NCBI GenBank assembly: GCA_019914945.1
Contig: CM034113.1
Coordinates: 1,240,001-1,304,000 of the forward strand
Length of the DNA: 64,000 nucleotides
Reading direction: 5' to 3'
Source: Typha latifolia
Taxonomy: Eukaryota > Streptophyta > Magnoliopsida > Poales > Typhaceae
The position numbers and the translations under genes were made by a program. Positions 1 to 11,438 of the stretch are shown one piece after another (position 1 is the stretch's first letter; every line of letters begins with the position of its first letter). Below the pieces are notes generated by a model. It was not told the origin of the DNA. It saw nothing but the letters and a program-made list of their open reading frames with translations, and did no database searches.

Positions 1-1
1 T

Positions 2-350
2 TGCTATAGAAACCTGGGCCATTCGGATATGTCTTCAATTGGCCGACAAGGATTACAAACTGATATTGGAGATCGATTCGCTTGAAGCTGCTAGAATCCC
101 TAAGGGCGAAGTAACGAGTCCGTGGAGGTTTAGGAATATGGTAGTGCAATGTTTGGAACTAGCTAACTGCTTCTAAGCATTTCATGTGTATAGGATACCA
201 AGAGAGGGCAATCGAGTTGCTAACTGGGCATCAAATTAGGATCGGATTGCTATATGTAATTCTATATTGGGGCTGGATGAGCCTTGTCTCTAGCTCGATC
301 TTTGTCTAGTAGGGGAGAGCCAATTCTAACTTAATATATAAAAAAAAAAG
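2..350 (+). mobile_element. LINE (non-LTR retrotransposon) 3' end, decayed
   Basis: Frame-by-frame reading gives an RNase H-like tail typical of plant LINE reverse transcriptases: the pieces ILEIDSLEA, PWRFRNMV and YRIPREGNRVANWAS appear in order, followed by about 100 bp and an A-rich stretch near 340-350 that could be the remnant of the poly(A) tail. In-frame stops interrupt the reading, so it is dead. The element continues out of the window to the left. Confidence 0.7.
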
Positions 351-1432
351 TATAGTTATTTTAATTTTTTATAGTAGCTTAAAAGAGTATATACCAATAT
401 AAACTGTTCTAATATTTAGTTGTACACTAGTATAATATATAATAGTTACAATTGATATGATATAAAATTTGAACGATAGTTCTACCGATGTAAACTGTCC
501 TGAGTTTGACTTAGAATATACTCGTGGAGGAGAAGGGTTGTTGATTATTTCAACAGGATTGAAACAACTTTTATTAGTTTAGTCGTCTTATACCAATTTG
601 TGATCAGGTTGCATCTTCTCGTATGCACTTTCCCAACTACTTACCTATTTAGCCCACTCATTGAAGCAGAAGGTGTAAAGAAATTTACACTTTTATTTTC
701 TCTCAGGCTTCTTGGTACCAAGAAATTGTGAGAAAATGATATATGAGAGTTCCAAATATTGAAGTAGAACACATAATGTGTGAAATAGAAAGAAACTATT
801 AATCACTTAAAATGATTTTTTTATAATTTTTTGTGTGTTATATATGGTTTTCGTTAGGTCAGAGGAGCGAAAATGAGGCACAAATGATCAGCTTAGTTAG
901 AAAAGAGTATACCCTCTGGCTTAGTATTGCAACCAAACACAGAAAATATGAATAAGGATAATTCACCTCTGAACCATGGATAAAAATAAGTATAACACTA
1001 TCTATGAATTACTTTATTCTTGTAATAAAGAAAGTAACAAAGAAAAATTATAACAATCATATTTAAATCAAAGAATACCTTTCTAACAAAAAATAGAAAC
1101 ATCTATACAGTGAAAAAAAATCAGAGATTCCTGCAGTTGGGGTCACAGAAGATTTATTCTCTGCCTGGACTCTGACATGGCAAGTCTTCAAAATAATGGC
1201 AAGTTGGTAGCACAACTGACTTGATAACTATCACCTAGCATGGTACCAAATTACCATTTTCATAGACTAGATGGACTAAAGAATCTTTGCTCTCCAATCA
1301 GTGTCAAAAAAGATATTATGTATCGCATCAATTTGGTTGGGTAGTCACCTGCTGTGCCACAAAAAAGTCTTTTGGTCTCATCTCTTGAGTCTCTTCCTCC
1401 TCCTTCTCTCTCTTCTCTCCTCTCTTTTGGCA
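351..1432. other. AT-rich upstream region of NLR1
   Basis: No gene is seen. The last 60 bases before the NLR1 start are rich in C and T (CTT/CTC runs around 1378-1428), like a plant 5' leader. The same reading frame is open back to an ATG at 1301, but the 44 residues it would add are a low-complexity hydrophobic translation of this pyrimidine tract and have no counterpart in the other NLRs here. Confidence 0.5.
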
Positions 1433-4400
1433 ATGGCAATTAGCATGTTCGGATCTGCTGTTGTGGGTGAATTGGTGAGCAGAGCCAGCTCCTTCCTTGA
1501 AAGGCAATATGAGCTGCAATCTGGTGTCAAAAACAAACTAGAAAGGTTAAGGCAACTGCTCATAAAAGTTCAAAGCGTCATCCAAGCAACTGAGGGGAAG
1601 CAAATCAACAACCCCGCACTGGTTCAATGGTTGAAGGAGTTCAAGAACTTGGCGTACGAGGCTGATGATGTCCTTGACACTTTCACCTACCGAGAGCTTC
1701 AGAGGAAAACTGAAGGCGAGGTGAGTTTCTCTGCCACCTCTTCTTCCAATACAAGCAAACGTATTCGTAAGGTTGGTAAGAGCACGATGTTCTCCAAAGA
1801 GGATGTCAATGAGCTGAGCAATCTTGTAAAGAGGTTAGAAAAGATTGCTGCTGATGTGGGGGACTTCCTTACATTGTTGAGCTTGGATGGGCAGTCAAAG
1901 AAGCCTGGAGTCACCGGGCAGCGCCTGACTGGTGCTTTGCCGGCAAACTTACATAGTTTTGTTGGGCGTGAAAAGGAAAAGAAAGAGATAATTGACATAC
2001 TACTGAAAACGGAGTCCCACGAGGCCGGAAAGGTGTCGGTCCTCCCGGTACTTGGCATTGGAGGTGTAGGGAAGACTACTCTTGCTCAGATAGTGTACCG
2101 CGATGAAAGAGTGAGGAACCACTTCTCTCTCACCATGTGGGTCTGTGTCTCCCAGAGCTTTGATGTGGCCAAACTTACAAGAGAGATTTTAGAACAAGCA
2201 ACCTGTCATCACAATTATAATGATGCTGAAAATTTCAACAGATTACAACTAATCCTCAGGGAGATAGTAAGCTCAGAGATATTTCTACTTGTTCTCGATG
2301 ATGTGTGGAATGAGACAGAGAGGGAGATATGGGATATACTTAAAGCTCCATTGTGCTATGGGAAAGAAGGAAGCAAGATCTTGTTAACCAGTAGACTAGA
2401 GAAGGTAGCAAAGTTGATGGGAACAATGGACCCAATTAAACTAGAGGGTTTACCAGAGCAGGAGTACTTGTCTTTTTTTAAGGAGTGTGCATTTGGTGGT
2501 GCGAAGCCCGAGGAGCAACCAAGATTAGCAGCAATAGGTGAAAAAATAGCCAAGAAACTGAAGGGATCACCTTTGGCTGCAAAAACTGTGGGAGCTTTGT
2601 TGAAAGGTAAGCTAGAAGATGCTCACTGGGAGAGTATTTGCAAGAGTGATATATGGGAATTAGAGCATGATCAAGATGGCATAATGTCAGCTCTCAAACT
2701 AAGTTACTTGCACTTACCTGTCCAATTACAACAATGTTTTTCATACCTAAGTGTAACTCCTAAAAATTGGAGCTTCAAACGTGAAGATGTGATACGCATG
2801 TGGATGGCACAGAGTTTGATTTATCAAGATGGTGGGAAAAAGAGAATCGAGGATATTGGAGAAGACTACTTTAATGAACTGATATCAAAGTCATTCTTTC
2901 AGCCATATATTTTTGATGATCAATACATTATACATGATCTATTACATGACTTAGCAGAATCTGTTTCCAAGGATGAGTGCTATAGAATTGAAGATGATGA
3001 GGTGAAGACAATCCCGACCACTGTTCGACATTTATCTGTACTGACTAACAATCTGGCTAAACTTAAAGAGAATGCATTTGTGCTGAATAATCTGCGTACC
3101 TTTTTCTTCTTCTATAACAAGGAAGTCTTTCTTGATGTTGCTGATCTTCAATATGTGTTTAGACAGCTAAAGAGAATAAGAATGCTTAGATTGGCCAATT
3201 GCCACATGGAAATGTTGCCCATCAATCTGTGTAATCTCATACATCTGCGATTCTTGGATCTCTCTAAAACTGGTATCAGAGAACTACCGAATGAGTTAAC
3301 CAAGCTTTACCATCTACAGACATTGGATCTCACATGGCAAGAGTTGAATCATGTACCTGCTAGTATGAACAGACTAATTAACTTGCGATACTTAATGTGT
3401 TCTAGCATATTATTATCAAAGGTAGCAGGGATAGGGAAAATGACTTCTCTTCAGGAATTAACATGCCCTTTCTTCGTGCAAAATGTTCCTGGGTTTGAGC
3501 TTGGACAGTTAAAACACCTAAAGGAGCTTAGAGGATACCTTAGCATTAGGAATCTTGAGAACGTGGACAGTAAGGAAGAAGCAGAAGAAGCCAAGTTGTT
3601 TGATAAAGAGAATCTTGTTAAGTTGCACTTATGTTGGGAATCTGCTGAAAGGAATGCCAAGATTGAGGTGGAGAATGGAGTATTGGAAGCCCTCAAACCA
3701 CATCCACATCTGAAAGAGCTCTGTATCATTGGCTATAAAGGCACCCAGTCCCCCTATTGGATGGTTCACAATTCATCCACAAATCTAGTAGTTCTCAAAC
3801 TAATTGATTGCACAGCATGGGAGGGCCTCCCACCTCTAGGACAACTTCCCTGGCTTAAGGTTCTTGAACTGAGACAGATGCATGCAGTAAAAGAAGTTGG
3901 CCGTAGGTTCTATGGCTTTGGCCCAGTAGAGGGTTTTCCATCATTGCAAGAGTTGATATTCGATGACTTTCCAGAATGGGAAGTGTGGACTTCATATGAG
4001 AAGGTCCATTTTTTTCCTCACCTTCGGATCCTCCGGATTTCACGGTGCCCACAACTAACAACAATTCCTCCCCTCCCTCCTTTTATCCAAAAATTGGTAA
4101 TTAGGAGTGTAGGTTTAATTGTTCTCCCTGAATTACTAACAGCATCATGTCAGTTGACTTCTTCATCTTCTTCCTCCTCCTCGTTATCATCATCTTTGAG
4201 ATCTTTGTCAATCGAAGGGTGTCTAGACCTACAATCACCGGGTAAATGGTTGCTGCAACAACATGATAACTTAAGGTATCTAGAAAGGTTGAGGTTTGAT
4301 CCCTGGGATGAGCATAAATCTCTAATGCTGAATGGCATTAACAAACTCATTGGGCTGAAAAATTTGTATATTAGGTGCTCCATACCATTCGCATCACAAG

Positions 4401-5140
4401 ACCTGGAAGAAAGGGAAGATGGCGGCCTTCTGCCACCATCACTAGATGAACTCACTGTCTTCTACTGTGCTGTCATTGACAACGTACTCTCAAATTGTCT
4501 CAAAGGCCTTTCCTCTTTACAGTCGTTGCACATAGGAAGATGCTCAGCTATAACGACCATTCCCTTTGTCATGGGGATGCAACAATTGACAGGACTACGT
4601 CGAATGAAAGTTACTTACTGTGAGGAGCTTATGTCACTTGCAGGCCTTGAAGCCCTCTGTTCCCTTGAAGAACTGGAAGTTGTTGGATGCCCAAAGCTAA
4701 CTTCAGTGCCATGCTCTCGCCCAAAAGAAGTTGGTTTGTCATCACTTTCAACCCTCCACATTGACAACACCTTGCTGCTCCAAGTGTTGCTCAGCAGAAA
4801 AGGTCTTGCCTCCCTTGAAAAATTGGAAATTGTTTGTTCTTATGAATGGGAAACCAGCACAGAGGTGTTTCACAATCTCAGCTCCCTCCAATTGTTACAT
4901 CTTGAGCGTTGCCCCAATCTTCAGACCTTGCCTGAGTTGAAGAATCTGCACTCGCTGAAGAAACTGGAGATGTGGTTTTGCCGGAACATCAAGTCACTGC
5001 CTAGTAAGGAGAGCTTACCACCCATGCTGAAACACTTATCCGTACGTCGATGCAACCCTGTATTTGAGGAGCGATACCACAAGGGCGATGGACCTGATTG
5101 GCCTACCATTGCTCACATTCCTTTTGTAGAAATCAGGTAA
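1433..5140 (+). CDS. CC-NB-ARC-LRR disease resistance protein (NLR1), RPP13-like/RGA type
   Basis: This is an intracellular immune receptor, presumed to sense a pathogen effector and trigger defence. From the ATG at 1433 it has 1235 residues in one exon. An N-terminal coiled coil of the Rx-like kind (about 1-150, with a VQWLKEFKNLAYEADDVLD segment) is followed by NB-ARC. The P-loop GIGGVGKTT is at 208-216, kinase-2 LLVLDDVW at 285-292, GSPLA (GLPL) near 378-382, and the MHD position reads IHD at 500-502. Leucine-rich repeats fill about 540-1235, including LRRs with the xxLxxLxIxxC pattern and a run of eight serines. It ends in the usual family C-terminus (HIPFVEIR). I chose 1433 because NLR2 and NLR3 begin at the matching place. 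It is intact and is the only clearly complete NLR in the cluster. Confidence 0.93.
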   Translation: MAISMFGSAVVGELVSRASSFLERQYELQSGVKNKLERLRQLLIKVQSVIQATEGKQINNPALVQWLKEFKNLAYEADDVLDTFTYRELQRKTEGEVSFSATSSSNTSKRIRKVGKSTMFSKEDVNELSNLVKRLEKIAADVGDFLTLLSLDGQSKKPGVTGQRLTGALPANLHSFVGREKEKKEIIDILLKTESHEAGKVSVLPVLGIGGVGKTTLAQIVYRDERVRNHFSLTMWVCVSQSFDVAKLTREILEQATCHHNYNDAENFNRLQLILREIVSSEIFLLVLDDVWNETEREIWDILKAPLCYGKEGSKILLTSRLEKVAKLMGTMDPIKLEGLPEQEYLSFFKECAFGGAKPEEQPRLAAIGEKIAKKLKGSPLAAKTVGALLKGKLEDAHWESICKSDIWELEHDQDGIMSALKLSYLHLPVQLQQCFSYLSVTPKNWSFKREDVIRMWMAQSLIYQDGGKKRIEDIGEDYFNELISKSFFQPYIFDDQYIIHDLLHDLAESVSKDECYRIEDDEVKTIPTTVRHLSVLTNNLAKLKENAFVLNNLRTFFFFYNKEVFLDVADLQYVFRQLKRIRMLRLANCHMEMLPINLCNLIHLRFLDLSKTGIRELPNELTKLYHLQTLDLTWQELNHVPASMNRLINLRYLMCSSILLSKVAGIGKMTSLQELTCPFFVQNVPGFELGQLKHLKELRGYLSIRNLENVDSKEEAEEAKLFDKENLVKLHLCWESAERNAKIEVENGVLEALKPHPHLKELCIIGYKGTQSPYWMVHNSSTNLVVLKLIDCTAWEGLPPLGQLPWLKVLELRQMHAVKEVGRRFYGFGPVEGFPSLQELIFDDFPEWEVWTSYEKVHFFPHLRILRISRCPQLTTIPPLPPFIQKLVIRSVGLIVLPELLTASCQLTSSSSSSSSLSSSLRSLSIEGCLDLQSPGKWLLQQHDNLRYLERLRFDPWDEHKSLMLNGINKLIGLKNLYIRCSIPFASQDLEEREDGGLLPPSLDELTVFYCAVIDNVLSNCLKGLSSLQSLHIGRCSAITTIPFVMGMQQLTGLRRMKVTYCEELMSLAGLEALCSLEELEVVGCPKLTSVPCSRPKEVGLSSLSTLHIDNTLLLQVLLSRKGLASLEKLEIVCSYEWETSTEVFHNLSSLQLLHLERCPNLQTLPELKNLHSLKKLEMWFCRNIKSLPSKESLPPMLKHLSVRRCNPVFEERYHKGDGPDWPTIAHIPFVEIR

Positions 5141-7828
5141 TTCAGCATGGCAGATGAATGCGTAACTATGGAAAGCACCTCTGGCCAAGATTCTCTGCTA
5201 TTAATAAATGATCTGCAACACAAGGATTGGAAAGACTTAATCAGAGATTATATAGGATCTGTATAACTTGTCTCTTTTTTTTTTATTTAACAGATTGGTA
5301 ATGCGGCTAATGCCATCAGCATTAACACAATCTTATAAATATACATCCTTCCTGTTATGGTGTTTCTATCATAGTAGGTAGCAAAAGCACTTTAGTGAAA
5401 GAAGTCTAGACTAGACTGAGTCCTTGTCTTCATCATTTTATACAGCTCATGAGATATCAACATATGCACAATCTCTTCTCAAACTGGATTTCAATTGCTT
5501 TGTTTCAATTTTTGCTGATATTCCTCACATTATCACTGCAGTTTTTCACTGCTTGGCTTCCGTTTATGCCCAATGTTAGGTGATCTGAAGTAACAATTTC
5601 ATTGATCTATTTCCATTTTCCATTGTGTCTAGCATTTCTAGTGCCTGTCATACAAATTTGTAAGGTGAATGGGCTAACACCTTTACAATCTCTCTTTTTT
5701 CTTGTTTCCTTTTCAAATTTTGCGTTATATCAAAGCTGGCTAGGAGAAGCCAGGAATTCTAGAGAGGTTAGTATATATAATTTTCCTTTCAGATATGCTT
5801 GGCATGCAAAAAACAGGATCAACCCTCTTTGTTGCATGGTTGATCACTCTTCTGGATTGCAGCTTCAGTGGTGATACTACTTGTATCACTTGAGCAAACA
5901 GTTGTGATTTGGTTGAAAGGTGCAAATGATGCCCCTAGCATTCCAAAGGGTAGAGAGTTTCCATAATCCTCTTGTTCTTTCCATGCTATGCTTTCTGGCA
6001 AAATTTCTTAGTTAATCTTCATAGTTCTTCTTCACAAATGTAGTCAATGAATTTGATAGTTGTATGCCCCAAGAAGACATAGGATCATATAACATGAGTC
6101 TAGACTAAAGCTTTCTTTCTTCTTTTTTTGTGAGAGCTCCTATTAAAACCTCAGAGCCTCACTACTATAGCGAGGCATCCATCAATCTGCAAACCAAGAG
6201 GTTCAAAGATGTTGTGGGGCCTTACATTTTTCCCAAACACTCATAACTTCCCAAATAATGTAGTAAGAATGTATCACAATATACCAAGGTATGCCAAAAG
6301 TATGCCAAAAGTATGCCGAAGGTATGCCAAAGTCATGCTAAAGGCATGCCAACCATGAACTCCGTAACAATCTCCCCTGCTCAAGCTATACGAAGTTTTA
6401 CAATCAAAAGCCTTTATCAAATGGGTGAACTGTGAAGAAAAGGAAGAAACTCTTTAATTTTACATTCATCATGAACATGGTTTGAAGTTTTATTCGAAAC
6501 CGAAACATTTCATCGAAATTTTTTTCATTTCGGTTCTCTATGATCCGAAATTACCATCCAACCGAAACAACCCTAACAATAATTTTTTTAATGTATGGTA
6601 TTTAATTCTAAATTGAATTTGACTTGAATCTAACTCATACCTAACTCAATATCAACCTCATTGGTTAAATGCTATTAGATTTTGTGTGATGCATCGAGAA
6701 ATAAGATAAAGAAGACTAAATATCAAAAGAAGTCAAAAACCAATATGATGAAACTAGAACCGAAACCGACTGAAACGTTTTATCTTTTAACTAAGCCGAT
6801 CATGAATACATTCACTACATAAATTGTTGCTAACCTTTTCACATTATTTCTCAGTGTAGACTTCTGCTTATATGCCATTTTCCTTCTCTCTTGTTGTCGA
6901 TGTACAGAGGGAAGGGTTTCTATATACTAATTACCTCTTTGTGTATCTGCAGTCATCCGTATCTTCCACCATACATCTTTAATCTTATGTCTCATCTTTC
7001 TAATAATGTGGTGATGCTATTTTGGGGTTTCATGAAATACTCTACTTTTAATCTACGAAAATATTAATCCATATTAACATCATGCATTAAACTTTATGCT
7101 AAAACTCACTGTCTGCGTGACTTTAGCAAAGCAATGGACGGGTATTCCGCAAGAGTCTTTTCTTAGATTAGATGGAGACAGACAACTATTTGTAGGTGTA
7201 AGAAAGGTTTCATCCACATTTCATCTTATCTAAAAGTACAACAGAGTTAGGGTTCTTCCCATGTTCCAACAATATCTTCGGTAAAACTCTAATTAACCCT
7301 TAAGCAAATGCCCAGCTTATCTACTCCCACAGAGAGCTTCCTAAATTTGCAGCCATTCCTTGTAGGATTTATGGGGCCACTAATCACAAGATGATACAAT
7401 AAGGTGGATCCAAAATGCCATTGATTGGATTTAATCGGGTAATGCAATGTCTATGATAACTATCAATCTCAGAAGATGTCAAACAGTCCACAGATCACTC
7501 AAAAGATAGTATCAAGAGCAAGAAGTAACAAAGTAACAAAGAAACAACTTCGATAGTTTAATCTTCATTTCTCATCTATCTAGGCGAATAAATATGCAAA
7601 GGAACAAAATCTTACCTGCTTAGCTGAAATAGATTTGGATCGATCACCCGTTCACCACATAACCATTTGAAGCCAGGAAACCAAGGAGACATCTACTAAG
7701 CTCCTCTTAGCAAATCGGATTCAAGATGGCGAGGTGGAGATGAGAACGGGCACTTAGGTGTGCTCCAAAATATTATTTTTAGAAAATTTATAGTTTACAC
7801 ATACATTTATTATTATTATTATCGTTAA
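5141..7828. other. Intergenic region downstream of NLR1
   Basis: No convincing gene was found. Short open frames (for example 5602-5874) look random. Positions 6120-6400 resemble retrotransposon LTR/leader sequence (a phrase like 'caatctcccctgctcaag' near 6368), but I cannot bound an element. Confidence 0.5.
6280..6352. repeat. Short degenerate tandem repeat of a ~11-bp motif
   Basis: The motif GTATGCCAAAA and variants (GTATGCCGAAG, GTATGCCAAAG, CATGCTAAAG, CATGCCAACC) occur about six times in a row. It is probably a local slippage expansion. Confidence 0.7.
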
Positions 7829-8735
7829 AGCAATTCCAATTGGACTCCTAACTCTAAAATTAGAGCTAGCAACAGTTGGTCTCTAATCCCCACCAAAAAC
7901 ATAGAGCTCGGCTCCGTTTTCTTTTAAGCTTTTTAAAAATTCTAAATTTGCCCAATAATTATTGTATTCAATAATTTTAATTTTATCGGTATCATTTATT
8001 AAATAATTTAGGTAATTAAACTAAGTATATAATTAATTTTACTAATTAATTTTTGACAAAAATAGTACCATCGGAAAGATCAATACCTTTAAAATTAGTT
8101 TAATATTAAATTATTTTTGAGTTAATTTAAATTTTAAAATTTCTATTATTTATAAAGATAAGTCTAATATATTATTATTTATAAAATAAATATGTTTATT
8201 ATTATTTAAAATCAATGTGTCTTAAAATATAATTACTAATATAAATATTAAATATAAAATACATTAGATATGAAATACATCAAATAAAAATTATATCAAT
8301 ATAGAAGAGATGGATATAGTTAATAAAGAGTGGCTATGGAACCGGTGGCTATGGAGATGACTTACCAGACTATTAAATATTTATTGTTTTTATTATGAAA
8401 TGTTAATTTCTGTTTATTTTATGTAATGTAATTTTGATATTTTTAATTAATAATATGTAATGCTTATTTTGATATTTATTTCGTACAATATAATTTCTAT
8501 GTGTTTAATTAAAAAATTAATAATTTAAAATTACTTCTGAAACTATTAGATATTAGTCTTATTTTAAAGATCTCGAAAAAAATAATACTAAGAGGACCAT
8601 TTAACTAATTTAAAATAACTAATATATATATATATATATATATATTATATTATTATCTTAATAAATATGGAGCCCGATGAGTTGGAATGCATGGCCTCTT
8701 GCTCCATATTGGATCAGTTGGAGATGCTCTAAATG
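7829..8735. mobile_element. Non-autonomous DNA transposon, copy 1 of a family with GCATCTCCAACT-type ends
   Basis: The left end (GCAATTCCAATTGGACTCC) and the reverse complement of the right end (GCATCTCCAACTGATCC) are imperfect inverted repeats, and about 900 bp of AT-rich sequence lies between them. The interior matches the element at 26.4-27.4 kb, for example GTATATAATTA..TTTT.CTAATT.ATTTTT.ACAAAA.TAGTA near 8010-8070. The termini recall widespread plant PIF/Harbinger-like MITEs, but the superfamily is not proven and the exact ends are approximate. Confidence 0.55.
8620..8646. repeat. (AT)n microsatellite
   Basis: Alternating AT dinucleotides for about 26 bases inside the transposon copy. 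Confidence 0.9.
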
Positions 8736-10411
8736 CTCTCTTATAATTTCATCTATATAGTAATGAATAGTCGTATATTATAGTTTTTAATTCAAGATCC
8801 GATGAACGAATTTTTATATTAATATTTTAATGACTTCAAAATCATTTTGATGTGTGTGTAGTGTGTAGTGTGTTTCAATATCACTAATTTTCTATCTACT
8901 CATCCATAGTTGAAACAAAATCCTTACCATGAAATGATATAATAATCAAATAATCAATTAAACAAAGTTTTTAACAACTAATATAATAATCAAGTAACAA
9001 CTTTAATACCCATCAAAAGAAATAAAATACTTACCGTGAAATGATGAAGATTCACTTTCGCTCTGTTGCCCTCGTTCCTTATAATTTTTTAAGGAAGTTT
9101 GAATTGTTTCTACTTCAACTAATATAGACAGGAAATTACGTTAAATTTATTATGAATTAGTTTTAGAATGATTCTTTTCTAGAAAAATTCTTAAATTTTT
9201 ATGCTTCAAGAAAGTTCGAAATCGGACAGAGACAAGAATACTAATGTTGCAACGGTCGCCGAAGAGTGTCAGACGACCGTGAGGTGATGGAGGGCGACTA
9301 TATGATGACTCGTGAAGATAAATAATGATTAGAATTTGAAAGTAAAATTAGGGTTTTTAGATTAGAACTACTCCGAAATAAGCAAATGAGTACAGTTGAA
9401 AGAGTAAATGCGAGATAATAAAATAGCTAAACTAATATTCATTCCATAATCTCCTTTCATCATCTCAGAGAAATAATGACAACTCATATTTAAAGGAGTA
9501 GAGATATAGTGAGTCATATTCAACTCGACCTACGGGGCATGCATATGCAGATTATCAGCTTTAATTCAAATTTGAAAGCAACTAATTAGACTCAATTTAA
9601 CTGACTCAGACTCTTGTGGTCGGATTGCATCCAAACTAAGTTAGAATGCTATTAATAGATGTAGACCCCACAAAAAATGGGAGAATAAATCTATTAAAAT
9701 CTTTTAGTATAAGCTACCATTGTAGTTCTGTGCCAGGTCTTACTAATATATGTTGAAGATTATGGGTTTGATACCCTATTATTTGATGAATGTTCTATTG
9801 AAATGTTATATGTATATGATTTAGACTTATTGTAGCTTGCTACTTAAAAAAATTGATTCAATTATCCAATCGACATGTTATAGAGTGATACCTCGTTTAC
9901 ATAGCCAATAACTAATTGATTAAAGGAAAAAACTTTTATTATCTTTTTTAGTGGACCCCACCAATGCAATAATTAGTTAACTAATTAAATGCAATAATGC
10001 CCAGAGATTAGTTAATCATCAAGCCACCATATAACTATCCCGTAATTTATATTTCTTAACAAACTTTGTATTATTTAAATTATTTCACCATCTTTGCTAA
10101 TGCGTATGTAGCTAATAATTTAGTTAAAAATTGAAAGGGTACAGTGACAAGAGATAAAAGTTAAGAGGGATTGAGTTGTTTTCATCCAAAACGACCGACA
10201 TTAAATATATTTAATCAATCAATATGTCTCCAAATTTTTTATTAAAAGATAGCTAAGGAGCCATTAGGAAACTCTCTCGCCAAAAACTCCTTGACCTTGA
10301 CCTGGAGATGTTGGTTAGGTTTGTCGGCAAAGGCTGATTAGTTAGCTTCCTTATAAATACGAAGAAAGGAAATTTCTATGAATGTCTTCAGTAATATTGG
10401 GAATGATCCAC
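8736..10411. other. Intergenic, no gene seen
   Basis: AT-rich sequence with many stops in all frames. A short stretch at 9245-9320 resembles sequence at 21505-21560 and may be a shared transposon fragment. Confidence 0.45.
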
Positions 10412-10560
10412 AATAAAAGAAGATGACTTTGAAGTCTTTCAAAAACTTCTAGTCCTTTTTTTTATTGTTTTCAAAGACTTCAAAGTCTTTGTCGTTTATT
10501 GACTTCTAGCGGATTACTAGTCTACAATAAAAGAACAGACTTTGAAGTCTTCAAAAAATA
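10412..10560. repeat. Three-part inverted/direct repeat able to form a ~34-bp hairpin
   Basis: Segment S1 (10412-10446) and segment S2 (10467-10500) are near-perfect inverted repeats around a 20-nt loop. S3 (10526-10560) is a direct copy of S1. Each contains the palindrome GACTTTGAAGTC or its complement. The flank TCTAGTCC..T-run after S1 is itself inverted after S3 (A-run..GGACTAGA, ending about 10578). It could be a decayed MITE or a small-RNA hairpin. Confidence 0.7.
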
Positions 10561-10579
10561 ATAAAAAAAGGACTAGAAT

Positions 10580-11438
10580 ATGTCTAACGGTGAGGGGCGA
10601 GTTGTTTTACCGCTAGGGTTTATTAAGTAGTCATAAGGAGGGTGGATAGATTTAGCCCGTGTTTTATGATGATCAATTATTTACATATTCATACACTTTC
10701 TATGACGGTGTGTATATATATACTCATGTTATTCTGTTAGTAATAGGGCCACTTGCTAAGCATTAGGCTCATTTATTTTAATATGTAATGCAAATTGATA
10801 GTCATCATAGATGGGAGCTCGATAGAGCATTATCTATTAGGGTGTTAGACCTATCTTATTTTTTTCCCATTGTGTTGTACTATATTTTATGAGGTGATAT
10901 GTTACCCTATCGTTGTATCTTCCTTTCAGTATGTACTCTTATATTTGATATTAATAGTATATTACTGGACCTCTAGACTCCAGGACACACATAGATAGTT
11001 TGGGGTTAGATAAGTTGTCAGTTTTAATCCACGACTTCCACTGATATTGTTCAGGGTCAACTATGGCGTGCAATGAGTGTGAAATGACTTAAAGACGATT
11101 AACTGCACATAGCCGACTACATCTACGCAGACCATCATGCAAAGCTTGTGCTTTAAATGTCCATTAAGGACTACAAAATATCCTGACTGCAGTAATTTCC
11201 TATATAGTCAGATGATTAGCTCGATTATTTAAGTCGGAAAGATCAACACGATAATTAATACAAAGTTAGAGCAACATGGCAAGTGAAATCATTTACAAAT
11301 CCGACGACTTGACTTGATGCTATCATGTGCGATGGCTGCCAACTTGCTCTAATTTACAAGTCTCTTGTCCCTCTTCGGATCTCTCTTTTTCATTTTGCTC
11401 GTGATTTCACTTTTGTTCCCGCAGCGTTGGAGATCGAG
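10580..11438. other. Upstream region of NLR2
   Basis: No gene was seen. An in-frame ATG at 11325 precedes the chosen NLR2 start by 38 codons. Those codons do not resemble an NLR N-terminus and are treated as leader. Confidence 0.5.

Noticed and set aside
1301..1432. 44-codon N-terminal extension of NLR1 that looks like a membrane signal
   Set aside because: It is the translation of a C/T-rich leader, has no counterpart in NLR2 or NLR3, and the family start is at 1433.
5602..5874. 90-codon open frame downstream of NLR1
   Set aside because: Composition and sequence look random; no domain, and no related copy elsewhere in the window.
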